Positions 23,201 to 34,149 of a stretch of DNA of 64,000 nucleotides are shown piece after piece. Location of the stretch: NCBI RefSeq assembly GCF_000002235.5, contig NW_022145553.1:626501-690500 (forward strand), in the 5' to 3' direction. Position 1 is the first letter of the stretch, and each line of letters begins with the position of its first letter. A model generated the notes under the pieces. That model was not told the DNA's origin. It made no database searches and worked only from the letters and a program-made list of their open reading frames with translations. The DNA is from Strongylocentrotus purpuratus (taxonomy: Eukaryota; Echinodermata; Echinoidea; Camarodonta; Strongylocentrotidae). Both the position numbers and the translations under genes were made by a program.

Positions 23201-25713
23201 ACTAACCAGAGATTCTCGCTCATGACATCCCACATACAGTTAGAGTAAATTAAGTACACGTACATTGTACAAATGTAGGTCTATACATGATCACAAGTTG
23301 AAGTTCAATACCAGCTGTACATGTATTTGCACTACTGGGTGTGGGCACCAAATAGTCCTCTACCATGGCAAATTTTTGCTCGTCCCTACTAACCAAACAA
23401 TAAAATCAAACATCCAACCCCTTTTTGTAAATTTGTTGATATTAATATCCGTCTTTTACGCATCGATCAATGCACAGTTGCACACCATTTATGGTTGCAG
23501 CCATGGTGATAAAAAAACCAAGGCCAAGATTAAGGTCAATGCTGATATTTTAGTCTTTGTGCCCACAAGTCCAGAGTTTAATTCTGAGGAAAAGGCCATG
23601 GGAAATGATAAAGGTTAGTTTCAATAATGCGGTGCTGAAGTAAACCATAGTGGTTTCCTTTTTAGGGACACCCTGTACCAGCAAATAAAAAATAACCTTG
23701 AATTGGAGCAGTACATGTATATTAATGACACTTTACACTTTTAATTTCTTTTATGGGGGGGGGGGGGGGGGTCCTTATAGTCGCACCTTTAGATAAAAAA
23801 CATAACCAACAATTGTGAATTTTGTTTTCTGGGGGCAGCTTTACTACTTTTCCCTTAATTCTCCAAACAGTCAACCTGTCTATTATTAAAGGCCACCCAC
23901 AAGAAACAAAAAAGTAGTAACTGTCAGCAGGTGGTCTTTCTACACAGGTTCTACAACACACATTTCTTTCTCAAGGGAGACAAAATGCTTGGCCACTATA
24001 GACAGGTGACCTTTATAGAGAGGTGGCCACTTAGGCAGGTTTGACTGTATACATGTACATGTACAATACAGTATACCGTAAATCTCCGTGTATAAGGCGC
24101 ACTTTTTTGCCGCCGAAAAAATTTGAAAGTCGGGGGTGCATCTTACATTGTATACACAAGTACAGAAAAAAAGTTTTTTTTTTTAGTTTCGATTTATGGC
24201 GCTATGCCTGGCAATGTCTCCTAGCTCAGTAATCAGTGTGTTGACTCACCACTCGGAAACTACAACAACACTCAAATTTGTCTGTCATCTTGGTTTGAAA
24301 GTAATCTTTCTAATATATCTCAATATGTAGTTTATAATAATAATTCCTCAATTTTTTTTTTCTATAACAAATGGTATACCACAAGGTTCTATCCTAGGTA
24401 CTCCGTTGTCAGAAATTTAGAGGATGCTATTCATATCATCTTATCATGCATGACTATTGATGTTTGGCATAGAACACAGTGCTTCTGCTAGGTGATGTGA
24501 GGAGGCTGGTGTGGGACACTTGGTATCATGAAGCCTTAGACTGTTGTAAAAGTTATTTGTGACAAGTTCACAACTTCAACTGCACCTCGATGTAAAATGA
24601 AGGTCCTTCCCCGCGTGGGTTTTCGGTAACAAAACAACAACAACAAAACAAAAAACAATTTCCCCCCCCCCCCAAAAAAAAAAATAGGGGTGCGCCTTAT
24701 ACACAGGTGCGCCTTATACACGGAGATTTACGGTAGTAAAACCAACTCAGGGGAGACAACTAATATGCAGTCTTTATGAGCATGCAGTCTTTTTGTAAAG
24801 GTTCTATAATACATGTTTCAATGAGAAATGCAGTTCAAGAGACACAAAAATTGTGGTCTTTATCTAGACAGCTGGCCTTTTTATACAGGTGGTCACTAAA
24901 GCTAAACTAAAATGCATAAACTTAGCATTTTGCATAATTAATTAGGCTATAACGACAAAAATTTGCATATTAGGAAAAAACTAATTATACTATTTTGTTC
25001 CTTACGTAAATATCTACAAACATGCAAATTTTCGTGTTCATCGGACTTTCGACAGCCGAGATCATGAGGGGCTCAAAATAGCCCAGTACAGTAGGGGTCA
25101 ATAAAAGTGTGGTACTTACCGATGCAGACTGAGATGGATCAATGACAAATGGTAAAGCATCGATGTCTACAGCTTCTATTGGTTCCGGCTCAGCAGGCTG
25201 TTCTAAAACAAGTCCAATTTTCTTCTCCTCTTTGGGTTCCTTTTCTCCCGTTTCTTTTCCCCCCATCATCTCCTTGATGGCAATCTTAACATCTTTCAAG
25301 TCTTCATTCACATTGCCTCCGTCTTTCTTTGAATCCTCCAGCTTGGCCTCAATGTTCTGCAGGAGATTGGCAATGTGGTTCAGTTTGCCTGACTCCACAG
25401 GCGAGTCGGCCCCCTGCTTCCCAAGGTAGATGAAATTATCGTCCCTCGGTGCGGCCACGAGCGCCTCTCTCTTCTGTCCGTCAACGACTTGATGTTTGGC
25501 GATGGAGGTGTCAGGGTTGTTCATGAGGATGATGCCCTTGTCGCCGCGTTGGACGCGCCTTGCCATCTCAATGTACCGCTGCTTCGCACGGGCGCTTGCT
25601 TGTTCCCCATTGCTGTGCACCAACATCCCTATGACAGTCAATAGGACATAGACACTGATCCCAGAAACCACAGCCATGTGGACAGGACGGGACCTCAGCA
25701 TTCTCAGCCACAT
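19143..25713 (-). CDS. ST6GALNAC: GalNAc alpha-2,6-sialyltransferase, ST6GALNAC1/2-like, 5' part (exons 25120-25713 and 19143-19314)
   Basis: A Golgi type II membrane enzyme family (GT29) that transfers sialic acid from CMP-sialic acid to C6 of O-linked GalNAc in glycoproteins. Exon 1 (198 codons) encodes a short basic tail (MWLRMLRSRPVH), a membrane anchor at about residues 13-33 (MAVVSGISVYVLLTVIGMLV) and a charged Lys/Glu-rich stem. Exon 2 (57 codons) has QCPKTVQTLAKYSKWF, then LEHYTPPFGFKR. The latter matches the conserved LEH-x-x-PPFGF segment just before sialyl motif L in ST6GALNAC1. Splice sites fit: donor GTAAGT below 25,120, acceptor TTCTGCAG above 19,314, donor GTAAGT below 19,143, phases 0 and 1. 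The intron is 5.8 kb and holds a transposon. The catalytic sialyl motifs L, S, III and VS are not in the window, so the 3' part must lie left of base 1, or the gene is broken. The start was chosen as the first Met before the anchor; an extra upstream coding exon is not excluded. Confidence 0.75.
19590..19692 (+). repeat. Two tandem ~53-bp units
   Basis: CAATGGATTTACAGGAGAAA followed by GTGACAAACAAAAGTCATT occurs twice in tandem, with three or four differences. It lies in the sialyltransferase intron. Confidence 0.85.
20038..20271. repeat. Trinucleotide-rich microsatellite block (TAA, GAT, CAA, CAT)
   Basis: Mixed AAT, GAT and CAA triplets pass into pure (CAT)n at about 20,219-20,270. The block is intronic. 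Confidence 0.9.
20418..20541. repeat. GA-rich microsatellite
   Basis: AGAAAG and GGGAGAGA units end in pure (GA)n near 20,516-20,540. The minus-strand Ser/Leu ORF at 20,337-20,552 is a reading of this repeat. Confidence 0.85.
24076..24733. mobile_element. 658-bp DNA transposon remnant with perfect 27-bp inverted ends and TA flanks
   Basis: The left end CCGTAAATCTCCGTGTATAA plus GGCGCAC is repeated exactly in inverted form at the right end, and both ends are flanked by TA (24,074-24,075 and 24,734-24,735). A second inner copy of GTGCGCCTTATACACA lies at about 24,689. A TA target site is the habit of the Tc1/mariner/pogo superfamily. I see no transposase, so this is a non-autonomous (MITE-like) or decayed copy. 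It is inserted in the sialyltransferase intron. Confidence 0.85.
25120..25713 (-). CDS. ST6GALNAC: ST6GALNAC-like exon 1: anchor and stem
   Basis: The exon ends ...DPSQSAS before GTAAGT, in phase 0. The stem region around residues 100-125 (LNHIANLLQNIEAKLED) looks like a short amphipathic helix, followed by a Lys/Glu-rich stretch (EKEPKEEKK). Confidence 0.75.
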
Positions 25714-26733
25714 GATGGCCTTTGACCTTCCTAGTGTCTGTAAAAGGTGTGTTGACCCTTACCAAGGAGGGTGGGTCGGAGTGCTTTGACTGGTTCAGCC
25801 AGGTCCAAGTTCAAAGGCAGCGATTCTTATAAGTTGCATTGTGGCACCACTAGTTCAGTCATGATCTGTACATCCTGTAACAAGTGTCAGACCCAAAAGA
25901 AAGAAAGAAAGAAATTAGGAGTTTCTAATATTAAGTTTAAAGCACATTTTCCTTGCAAGATTATTGACGATAGTTTCTGCTCTCTCATGAAAGGAAAATA
26001 TTTTATAGTAATTGTGGACCCAATAAAATTAAGGCAGTAAGAATAGTACTATTAAGCGCTTTACAAATGTGATTATTATCATTATTATCATTACAATAAC
26101 AGGATCATGTATACAGTAGGTACATTTCTTTATGTACATGTACTTCTAAAAAGTTTTTGAGCCAAACATGTATAGGACATGACATTTATCATATTTCATC
26201 CATAAATGAAAAGTCTCTTGATATGACTATGTCTATAATGGTAGTGATATTTTGTGATACCAGAAAGCATCATTACTCAATTATCAAATCAGGAGGTTCT
26301 TCATTTTTTATGAAATAGGTTGGGGGTCAAAATGTATGTCATATGGTACATATTGCACAGAATCACAGAGAAGTATTTTGATTTTTTTTAAAATTCTAAA
26401 TTGTTCATAGTCTGAGAGTAGCTACATGTATCCCTTCTCATAAAAGAGATTCATGTACTGTAGCGAACTTGACCAGTCAATGGAGAACAGTGCATTGTAA
26501 GGTTACAGGATATAGGCACCATATGGACAAATTTAGGAAATGTCAGAAAAACGATGTAATGTTGGAACACAATGCACTTCAGACTTTGCATACTCAGTTC
26601 ATACAGTATCACATACTGTACTGTATGTACACTCGCACAGATGCCCACACAAAAATGTACACCACTGCATGGAATAGAACCTTTTTGAAATGTATTTAAA
26701 TCTAATGCACAAATCTTTAATAAGTGCCTCATT
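25714..26733. other. Upstream region of the sialyltransferase exon
   Basis: This stretch should contain the 5' UTR or an upstream intron. A pyrimidine-AG acceptor (CCTTTTACAG) lies about 30 bases upstream of the chosen ATG, so a non-coding first exon further right is plausible. Bases about 26,045-26,095 (TTAAGCGCTTTACAAATGTG followed by ATTATT repeats) look like the 3' tail of a retroposon common in marine invertebrates. Confidence 0.4.
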
Positions 26734-26847
26734 AATAATTGTATTTCGATAGTCAGAATGCGAATAGCATACATTAATTGATGCTTGCCCTACCTAGCAA
26801 CGATTAATGGATGCTATTCACATTTTGACTATCGAAATACAATTATT
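26734..26847. mobile_element. 114-bp foldback element, 45-bp arms
   Basis: Arms 26,734-26,778 and 26,803-26,847 are inverted copies with three mismatches (AATAATTGTATTTCGATAGT at the outer end, AGCATACATTAAT or its variant at the inner end). The loop is 24 bp. It has no coding capacity. Confidence 0.8.
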
Positions 26848-27529
26848 CATAACAGATGAATGAAATAATTTGAACTTACATGTACATATACAATCAAGAT
26901 TTACATGTATGCATTAAATTTGATTATGAAATGGGACTATTGACTCTGAAAATATTGATAACATTAGATGTTATGATACACTGTGTGAATTCAGTTGCAT
27001 ACAGAATGGATTAACTAATGAAAGAGGGAGAAGAAAAGAGAGATACATGTACATGTATAAATGTAACAAACAGGGCTTACAAATACAATGACACTTGTAC
27101 CTTCCTTGGAGTATTGCATCTTGGTGAGCAGAATATATTATTGAAAATGTTATTGAAAGTGTTATTGCATGGTCGTGATTACTTTTAGAGTTTTGAAACA
27201 AGATTTATTAATTTCATTGCACTGTGTTCATCTTATATGCTTTCAGATTGAATAACATCTAATTGAATTGAAACTGAACGAAGTTGAAAACATACATGTA
27301 TACATGTACATCTACAATATACATGTACAAGCAGCAAGAATCCATGGTCCCATGCAGGTCTACATACACACACACTGTACATATGGATCACACAAGTTCA
27401 TTGTAAACTCCCTCTTGTTCTGAAATGCTATTCAGCTTTTCAGATACCTTAGAGCCAGACGCCCTAACTCTGGGTACAATATTAAAGTCCTTCTTGCTCC
27501 AAAAGAAGACGATTCATACATGTACATAC
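26848..27529. other. AT-rich sequence, no gene seen
   Basis: Several ACATGT palindromes near 26,878, 27,040 and 27,295-27,330. No domain or other repeat recognised. Confidence 0.4.
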
Positions 27530-28335
27530 AAATAAATCACATATCATCTGGGATAACTGGGAAAGAGCTCCAAAATACTTGTCCCGCATAGAGCACCAAA
27601 AAATGTGATGACAAATTTGAAACATCCTCTTAATTCTTATGTCATCTCAATTGTAATCCCAAGTTTCCTTAGCCTGCCTAACATAAAGAAAAGAAAGAAC
27701 AGTTTAATAATGAATACATATCATATGTTCACTGTTTATTAAAGGAAACTAGTTCTTCTGTGATACAAAACCATAACAGCTGCATAAATTAAATATCATC
27801 TGGGATGACTGGGAAAGAGCTCCAAAGTACTTGTCTCCCATAGAGCATGTAATGACCTTTCAAATTTGAAAAATCCTCTGTTTATGTGCAAATAAACCAA
27901 AATTTTGATGATGTCATCGCAATTGTAATCCCAAGTTTCAGAAAACAAAGGAAAGAACAGTTAAATAAAGAATAAATATCATATGTTTACTGTGGTAAAT
28001 ATTGGAGGATAATGTATGTAGTGCTTCTGTGGTATAAAACCATAACAGCTGCACAAATCACATAACCACATATCATCTGGGATGACTAGGAAAGAGCTCC
28101 AACATACTAGTCCACCATAGATCACTAAATAATGTAATGACCTTTCAAATTTGAAAAATAAACCAAACATTTGATGATGTCGTCTCAATTGTTATCCCAA
28201 GTTTCCCTTTGCTTGACAGAAAGAAAAGAAAGAACAATAATAATAATGAATGCATATTATATGTTCACATAGAACTGAGGATACTAGTTCTTCTGTGGTA
28301 TAAAACCATGACAGCTGTACTAATCTCCATGATTC
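27530..28335 (+). repeat. Three to four tandem units of ~250-280 bp
   Basis: The anchor ATCATCTGGGATRACT and the following GGAAAGAGCTCCAA occur at about 27,544, 27,795 and 28,073, each followed by CATAGA, TTTGAAA and CAATTGTAATCCCAAGTTTC. A partial fourth start (AAAACCATGACAGCTGTACT) is at about 28,304. The copies have diverged by small indels. Confidence 0.85.
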
Positions 28336-29177
28336 AGTAACAGAAGTTTAAAATTTAATATGAATTAAAGAGAAGGTCAAGTTCTGGAACAGATAATTTG
28401 TGTGCTGTCTCATTCTATTTAAATGTCAGTTTGTATTAAAGAAAATCATAGAAGAAAATTCAAGAAATGTCTCTGACAAAGGTCTACTCTTTAAATGCCC
28501 TCATTTTTTAAATTGATTTTATTTAATATTTACCAATTTACCAACAGCAATACAGTAATAAATTTCATACAATGATATTTAAATTTATACAAGAAGAGAA
28601 ACTATTGGTTGGAAAAAGGGGCAGGATAATAGCACAAGTGCTAGTCAAGCCCAATACCTTACAGCTGAACTAAAAAATGGTTTGGAGAATTTAATGTTTA
28701 GAGGGTGTCGCCTTCAAAGAAAACCACAAATATCTTTGTGGTTTAAGATTTTTGTCAGGATTTTATGCATGTTAGGGGGTTAGTACAGTAGAAGGAATAT
28801 AATAAGTAACTTTTCATACAAAAATTAAGCAGTTTTTGCATCAACTTTCAACAATGTTACCGAGTCACTTTAACAGTGTCTTACAATATACATACAGGTG
28901 TATATGAACTGATAATATGAAATTTTGCATGGATTTTATCATTTATGATTTTTTTTTTTTTTTAATTTCCAGCAAATGTCTAGTGACATAATTCCAAAAC
29001 CTATTTCTAGACCTTGTTAATCTGACATTAAAAGCTTATCTATTCCAAAATTCACTGCCCACAAAAGACCACAAACATTGAACTCATGTCGTTCAAACTT
29101 TGGAAGACGGAATTGAAAACCTCTTTTTTGTCTTGTGGAATAACTATGCTCTATTATAATGTCACAGTAGGCCTACT
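28336..29177. other. AT-rich sequence, no gene seen
   Basis: Nothing recognised apart from short homopolymers. Confidence 0.4.
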
Positions 29178-29808
29178 CTATTTCGTATGAGAAATTTTTT
29201 TATTAACTAGATCAAACATGAAAGTAGAAATTTCTAGACCATGCCATAAATACACATTTAGGATTAACAATCTTTTAAATAGTGGAGTTTTATGAGTTCT
29301 CCATTCACTGAATGCTATATAGCACGAACTTCCGTTTTCTGTGATTAGCCTTAGGCTACATGTACATGTAGCCTTACAAGTGCTTCCCCACAACTCTATT
29401 CTGTAAGAAATGTGTAGTTTTGTAAAATGATTTATATAAAATATCAAAATACGCCTAGGAAAAAAAATGATGCAATCTAACTTCAACTTCTTTCTAATAC
29501 ACTGATTTACAAAACAGATATGACTATTCCAAGACAGATCAATGCTAAACCCAACAAAAGTGGTAACATCAACCTCTTTAATTTCCTCTCCAGTGATTTC
29601 CAGTTTACCATTCATACTTATATACCTGGAAAAGAATAGAATAGGTTGGAAATCATCAGCAAGCAGCAGAAAGCTACAATAATCAGTAACTTATAGCAGA
29701 TCATTCATATCTATAGATAAAAGACAGAGTTGGCCCTAATACTGATATTTGTGGAATACCACGTCTTCCTTTTTGATGGGGTTGACCACATTTAAAATCA
29801 GTTACTAA
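29178..29808 (-). pseudogene. Decayed non-LTR (LINE) reverse transcriptase, C-terminal half
   Basis: Read on the minus strand, the pieces come in the right order for a CR1/L2/Jockey-type reverse transcriptase. GIPQISVLGPTLSF (family GxPQGSxLGPxLF) is at about 29,720-29,765. In another frame come IDMNDL (family YINDL) and LLLADDFQ (the YADD catalytic block). Then KLEITGEEIKEVDVTTFVGF, LSWNSHI and HKTPLFKRLLILN lie in the 145-codon ORF 29,178-29,615. A frame change and an in-frame stop separate the blocks, so it is inactive. At its 5' side the sequence is cut by the foldback element at 29,809. Confidence 0.8.
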
Positions 29809-30021
29809 CACTATGAACATGACTGACAAAGAAATCGGACAATATATACAGTTCCCCAGGTAGACAAAGGAACATCCCTTCACTGCTATTATGTAAAAAG
29901 GTGAATATGCATGTGACACCAGTGAGCACATTTTTACATGATAGCAGTGAAGGGATGTTCCTTTATCTACCTGAGGAACTGTATATTTTGTCCGCTTTCT
30001 TTGTCAGTCATATTCATAGTG
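29809..30021. mobile_element. 213-bp foldback MITE, copy 1
   Basis: Nearly the whole element is two inverted arms of about 92 bp starting CACTATGAA. It is flanked by TAA on both sides (29,806-29,808 and 30,022-30,024), a 3-bp target duplication. A second copy of exactly the same length lies at 43,967-44,179. It sits at the edge of the LINE remnant. Confidence 0.88.
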
Positions 30022-30024
30022 TAA

Positions 30025-31660
30025 GAAAGTACCTACATGTACATGTACATGTACATTGTACATAATACATTTAGTAAACCTTTCAAGTGATAACCCATGA
30101 ATGCCATTATTAAATAGTTTACCTAGTAATGTACATGTATTATATTTACAAAAAGTCATTGTATTCATTAACAATACCGTATGTACATGTAAGTTGCATA
30201 TTTTCTCCATGAACCTGCTTGATATGTTTATCCACCTCAGAACATCTTGGTGATCTGTTTTTTCCAGCTAAAAATTCATTGATAAAATGTCTTTGCATCC
30301 TTTGTACTACTACTATTATGTAGCAAATTGCAATAGTATATGTAATTCCTTTTTGCATTTTGTTACTGTTAGTATTGTGGTTAGTAATAGTATGAAGGGT
30401 GACCAAAGTTCGCGGACATTTTAGAATATATTACAAAATGTGATATTGGATCTATGATTTCTCATATTCTACTCAAATTTATTTAATTCAATTATTACCA
30501 AATAGACGGCAAAGTTTTTTTTTACTACAAATGCTTCAACTAGAAAATTTATCGTTGGAAGGATTTCGGAGATATCGCAATCTTATCTAAAAATTTGATG
30601 TCCGATCGTGCGTGCGTGCTGCATCTAAAAAACGAGACCTAACTTCACGTACGGGGGTTCACAGCTGATTTATACAAAAATACAATCCATCAAAAATAAA
30701 GTAATTTCATAATTTGCAAGGCGAGATATCATACAATTAGTCTGTACCACTTATTACTTAAAATTTTGAGGATATCTGCTCTCAAAATGAAGATTTCCAG
30801 ACCCTTATCGGTCAGTTAGTAATTTTTTTGGAACGGACGCAAATGACCGCAAAATTTGCCAAACTTTTGTCAATATTTCACACCTGATTCCAGAGAAAAT
30901 TCCCTCTAGGCCTATAGGTAATTTTATGTTCCTCTTTCCATTGGTGATATCAGATTTTTGAAATCTTACCAATTTTTTGAGATGGCGAACTTAGCCGTCA
31001 TGCGCGCAAACTGTCTAGAATCTATGACTAACAGTTAGATCGATCTATGTATGACTAGATCTATGTTCACACCGCCATACATTCCTGTACGTTTTGCATC
31101 AGCAAGATCCTGTTGATCTGATTTGGGATCAATGGGAATGTTGACAAATGTCAGTTTATTAAAGAATGACCCATACCATACCAGACGGTTATTGCTGTCT
31201 AGATCTAGGTCATGTATTGAATTCGAGAGTACGCTCATGCATACAATATTCAATGATGCATGCAGCTGTGTTGTCCTCAACGTGCCCGAACCTTGGGGAA
31301 GATTTCAGCGGCTCACCGAAGAAGCATTCCCCGAGAGTCACAATGCAAGCAACACACACAAACATCCTCTCTCTCTCTCTCTCTGTTTCTTACAACAGAT
31401 TGGTAAGGGTTATCACAGTTTGCCAAAATAATAATGGCATTAATGGTTACATAAATTGCACAAAATCAATAAATGGCTTACAATTTTATTTCCTTGGTAG
31501 GATATTCTCCTTTCGCCCGTACGTCGTCAGCAGAATTTAGCATCTCGATTGACTCATCTTCTTATACTGTACGATTTCAGAATTCACAGAGATTTTGTGT
31601 GTCGATTGTATATTGTCCTGTTTTGCACGTAGAGGGATATCATAAAATGGATCAAAAATA
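30025..31660. other. Intergenic sequence, no gene seen
   Basis: Tandem ACATGT palindromes at about 30,033-30,060 and a short CT run at about 31,370-31,384. ORFs up to 124 codons (31,123-31,540, two overlapping frames) read through the CT run and carry no domain. Confidence 0.45.
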
Positions 31661-31678
31661 GTATTGACCCATAGAGAT

Positions 31679-31809
31679 GTGAAATTTATGTTCGTTATCG
31701 AACGCATACCTCCGCGAACAGCTGCATTACGTAATCTTTTGTTATATGCATTCTCGTTATTCGAGATTCGAGCTTACACGCTCATTCTCGGTTATGCAGT
31801 CAGAGCTCT
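31679..31809 (+). repeat. Split direct repeat A1
   Basis: Begins GTGAAATTTATGTTCG and ends CAGTCAGAGCTCT; matches A2 over 131 bp with no difference that I can see. Confidence 0.9.
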
Positions 31810-31863
31810 CGGTTCTTATAGGCCTAACAAGTACTTCAAGCTAATTGCCACACCCATAACGAT

Positions 31864-32217
31864 ATGGACGAAATTCCCGCCGCCTCGAACGAAGAAATCC
31901 TGTCGGCCATCCACGTCTTACAGCGCCGGGTCGACACCTGCACATCGACGGTTCAACAACCCAAACCCATCCCAACATTCAAGAGCGAAGGGAACAAACA
32001 AAAGTTGATAAGAATCGCTGATCGGTCGCCACTCGGATGGTCAACCGTAAACGAATATGTCGCCGATGAACTTGCCGACGACTCCGGCGATAAGCGTCTT
32101 GGAAAGGCGGAGAAAGCCGCTTCTGCAAAAAGAGCGGAATCCGCGGCCGAAAAGTCGACCCGGGGAAGGCCCCGCCCATACCCTCGCCCTGTTCAACGCC
32201 CTCTTGGTTCTTTTCGC
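31864..32217 (+). pseudogene. gag-like ORF of the retrotransposon, N-terminal part
   Basis: An ATG at 31,864, 55 bp after A1, opens a frame MDEIPAASNEEI with a polar, Lys/Arg/Ala-rich C-terminal part and GRPRPYPRP. It is interrupted within the codons for RFPA by an inserted inverted-repeat element. Position and composition fit the nucleic-acid-binding ORF1 of YR retrotransposons. Confidence 0.7.
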
Positions 32218-32229
32218 CGCTTCCCGGCC

Positions 32230-32617
32230 GCGCAATTTTTTTTTACACGCTAGCCTGGCCATTTCTATGATAAACACCATGGAAACGACTAATATTAGTC
32301 TAGCAGCCTACATGCGAGCTGCATGATGATACACATACATCATGCATGACAATCATCAGATAAAGACATAGCTGACCCTTGTAAATGAGACGACCACCGC
32401 AGCCATCGGGCGATGGAATTCAAAAAAATTAATTTAATTTAATTTAGGAACTTTACATTAATCTTGATCTAAGGAGACACGAACGAACGAACGTTCAGCT
32501 AGAGAGCAACCAAGTTAACCTGCGGTAGTGTGCATGCCTACATGTAGCCTTTACCACCAGCGCACTTTTACGAGTATTACGGCGAAACTGGCCAGGCTAG
32601 CGTGTAAAAAAAATATT
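32230..32617. mobile_element. 388-bp inverted-repeat element inserted into gag
   Basis: Its ends, about 32,234-32,261 and 32,589-32,617, are inverted copies (TTTACACGCTAGCCTGGCCA / TGGCCAGGCTAGCGTGTAAA). The 12-mer CGCTTCCCGGCC stands on both sides (32,218-32,229 and 32,618-32,629) and the gag frame resumes right after it. This gives both the insertion point and a probable 12-bp target duplication, unusually long for a MITE. No coding capacity. Confidence 0.75.
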
Positions 32618-32790
32618 CGCTTCCCGGCCACCTTCATACCAAACTTTCAGCGCCGCTATGATAACCGTGTCTGCTTCCAGTGCGGCATCGCCGGTCACGT
32701 GCGTACCAGTTGCCCAGCTATCGGAGCCAGTCGACAGCCAATACGCCAGCAACCAGGGCCCCCAGGCGTCACCCAAGGAATCCTTTAGAG
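32618..32790 (+). pseudogene. gag-like ORF, C-terminal part with CCHC zinc knuckle
   Basis: After the insertion the frame reads RFPATFIPNFQRRY then CFQCGIAGHVRTSC, a C-x2-C-x4-H-x4-C zinc knuckle as in retrotransposon Gag proteins, and a Pro/Gln-rich tail. Confidence 0.8.
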
Positions 32791-32809
32791 TGAAGCTACC
32801 ACCAGGAGT

Positions 32810-33590
32810 CAAAGGTAGACTTAAATGATCTTATAATTTTTGGAAGTCTGAGCTTAAAGCCACACCATTTATTCTTGATTTTATCAATGAAGTCTATAAG
32901 TAACCTTTTGACATATTTCCCCCTCAGTTTTATGCAAGAATAACAGATCAAGTTTTGAATCATTCTGAGTTTGTTGAGACGGCCTTTGCCGATTTGTTGA
33001 AAAGACAGTGCGTCGTCGAATGGCCATGCTGCAATCATTAACAGTCACTGAAGGCAAAAAGTTACGATTGGTTCTGGACCTACGCCACCCAAATAAATAT
33101 GTTAAGAAGTTTAAATTCAAGTATGAAGATTTACCCCACATTTCGCAAGTACTCGGTCCAAACCAATTTTATTTCTCTTTCGACCTAGAATCCGGATATC
33201 ATCACGTCGATATCTTCCCCCACACCAGCAATACTTAGGCTTCTCCTGGGTTCATAATGATTCAATTGTTAGATATTACATGTTCACGGTTCTACCTTTT
33301 GGCCTCAACAGCGCATGTTACTTGTTTACCAATCTAACTAGACCATTAGTCTATTACTGGCGCGCCCGCGTCATTATTTCCTTTGTTTATATCGACGACG
33401 GTCTCGTCATTTCCCCCAGCCTCAGTTCGGCTCTATCGAGCATGACCTTAGTGCGCGACACCCTTACCCGCAGCGGGTTTGTCCCCAGCAAGACAAAATG
33501 CAAATGGGAACCCACCAATCAAATCCAATAGCTAGGTCTCGTTCTAGATTCAATAACAGAGCATTTTTTTTGTACCACAATCTAAGATCA
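32810..33590 (+). pseudogene. Reverse transcriptase of the YR retrotransposon, broken
   Basis: Across two or three frames I read ELKATPFILDFIN, PPQFYARITDQVL, KLRLVLDLRHPNKYVKKF, FSFDLESGYHHVDI, YMFTVLPFGLNSACYLFT, TRPLVYYWRARV and the catalytic VYIDDGLVI (YxDD). This series is typical of the DIRS/Ngaro/PAT reverse transcriptases. In-frame stops (for example after HTSNT near 33,238 and after NQIQ near 33,531) and a frame change near 33,030 inactivate it. Confidence 0.85.
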
Positions 33591-33683
33591 ACAAATTGCT
33601 GCTCAGCATCGAAGCGATTGTTTCTTTGACACAGTCAGCACGACCAGTACCTATAAAGAATTTGGAGCCCCATCTGCGCTAGT

Positions 33684-34015
33684 TTTTTTCAGACGCTAGC
33701 GATACCGGTTACGGAGGCTACGTACAGGACAACACTCACACGCGTTTCCACGGAAAGTGGACTCGCGCAGAGTCGCTCAAAAGTTCTACTTGGCGTGAAC
33801 TGGCCGCCGTACTTCGAATAATTTCTGAAGGCCACTCTCTTTTCCAAAATCAAAAGCTCAAGTGGATGACAGACAATGAAAATGTCCCACGCATTATCAA
33901 GAGCGGGAGTGTCAAGCCAGACCTTCATGACATTGCTCTTGCAATTTTCGATTTGTGCCAAACTCATAATATCGTCATAATATATCCCGAATGGTTGCCT
34001 ATGCATCTTCTTTAG
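33684..34015 (+). pseudogene. RNase H domain of the YR retrotransposon
   Basis: The frame reads FFSDASDTGYGGYVQ, STWRELAAVLRI, KLKWMTDNENV and VIIYPEWLP, giving the D, E and D of the RNase H catalytic set in the right order. A stop follows at 34,015, before the last Asp of the domain. Confidence 0.8.
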
Positions 34016-34149
34016 GAGTCGCAACCGTTTTTAATGAGAACCCTTCTTTTCTTTCCTTGGCTCTCCGTTTCGACCATAAACGTCCACCCCGACAGAATAA
34101 TCGGGGATCTTGTTGTACGGAAATGGGATACTGTTCAACATGTGTCTAA

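Noticed and set aside
25728..25760. Possible donor and acceptor only about 25 bases apart upstream of the sialyltransferase ATG
   Set aside because: Far too short for a spliceosomal intron; the acceptor alone might be used with a distant upstream exon.
29178..29615. 145-codon ORF as a host gene
   Set aside because: Its motifs belong to a LINE reverse transcriptase and the upstream part is frame-shifted.
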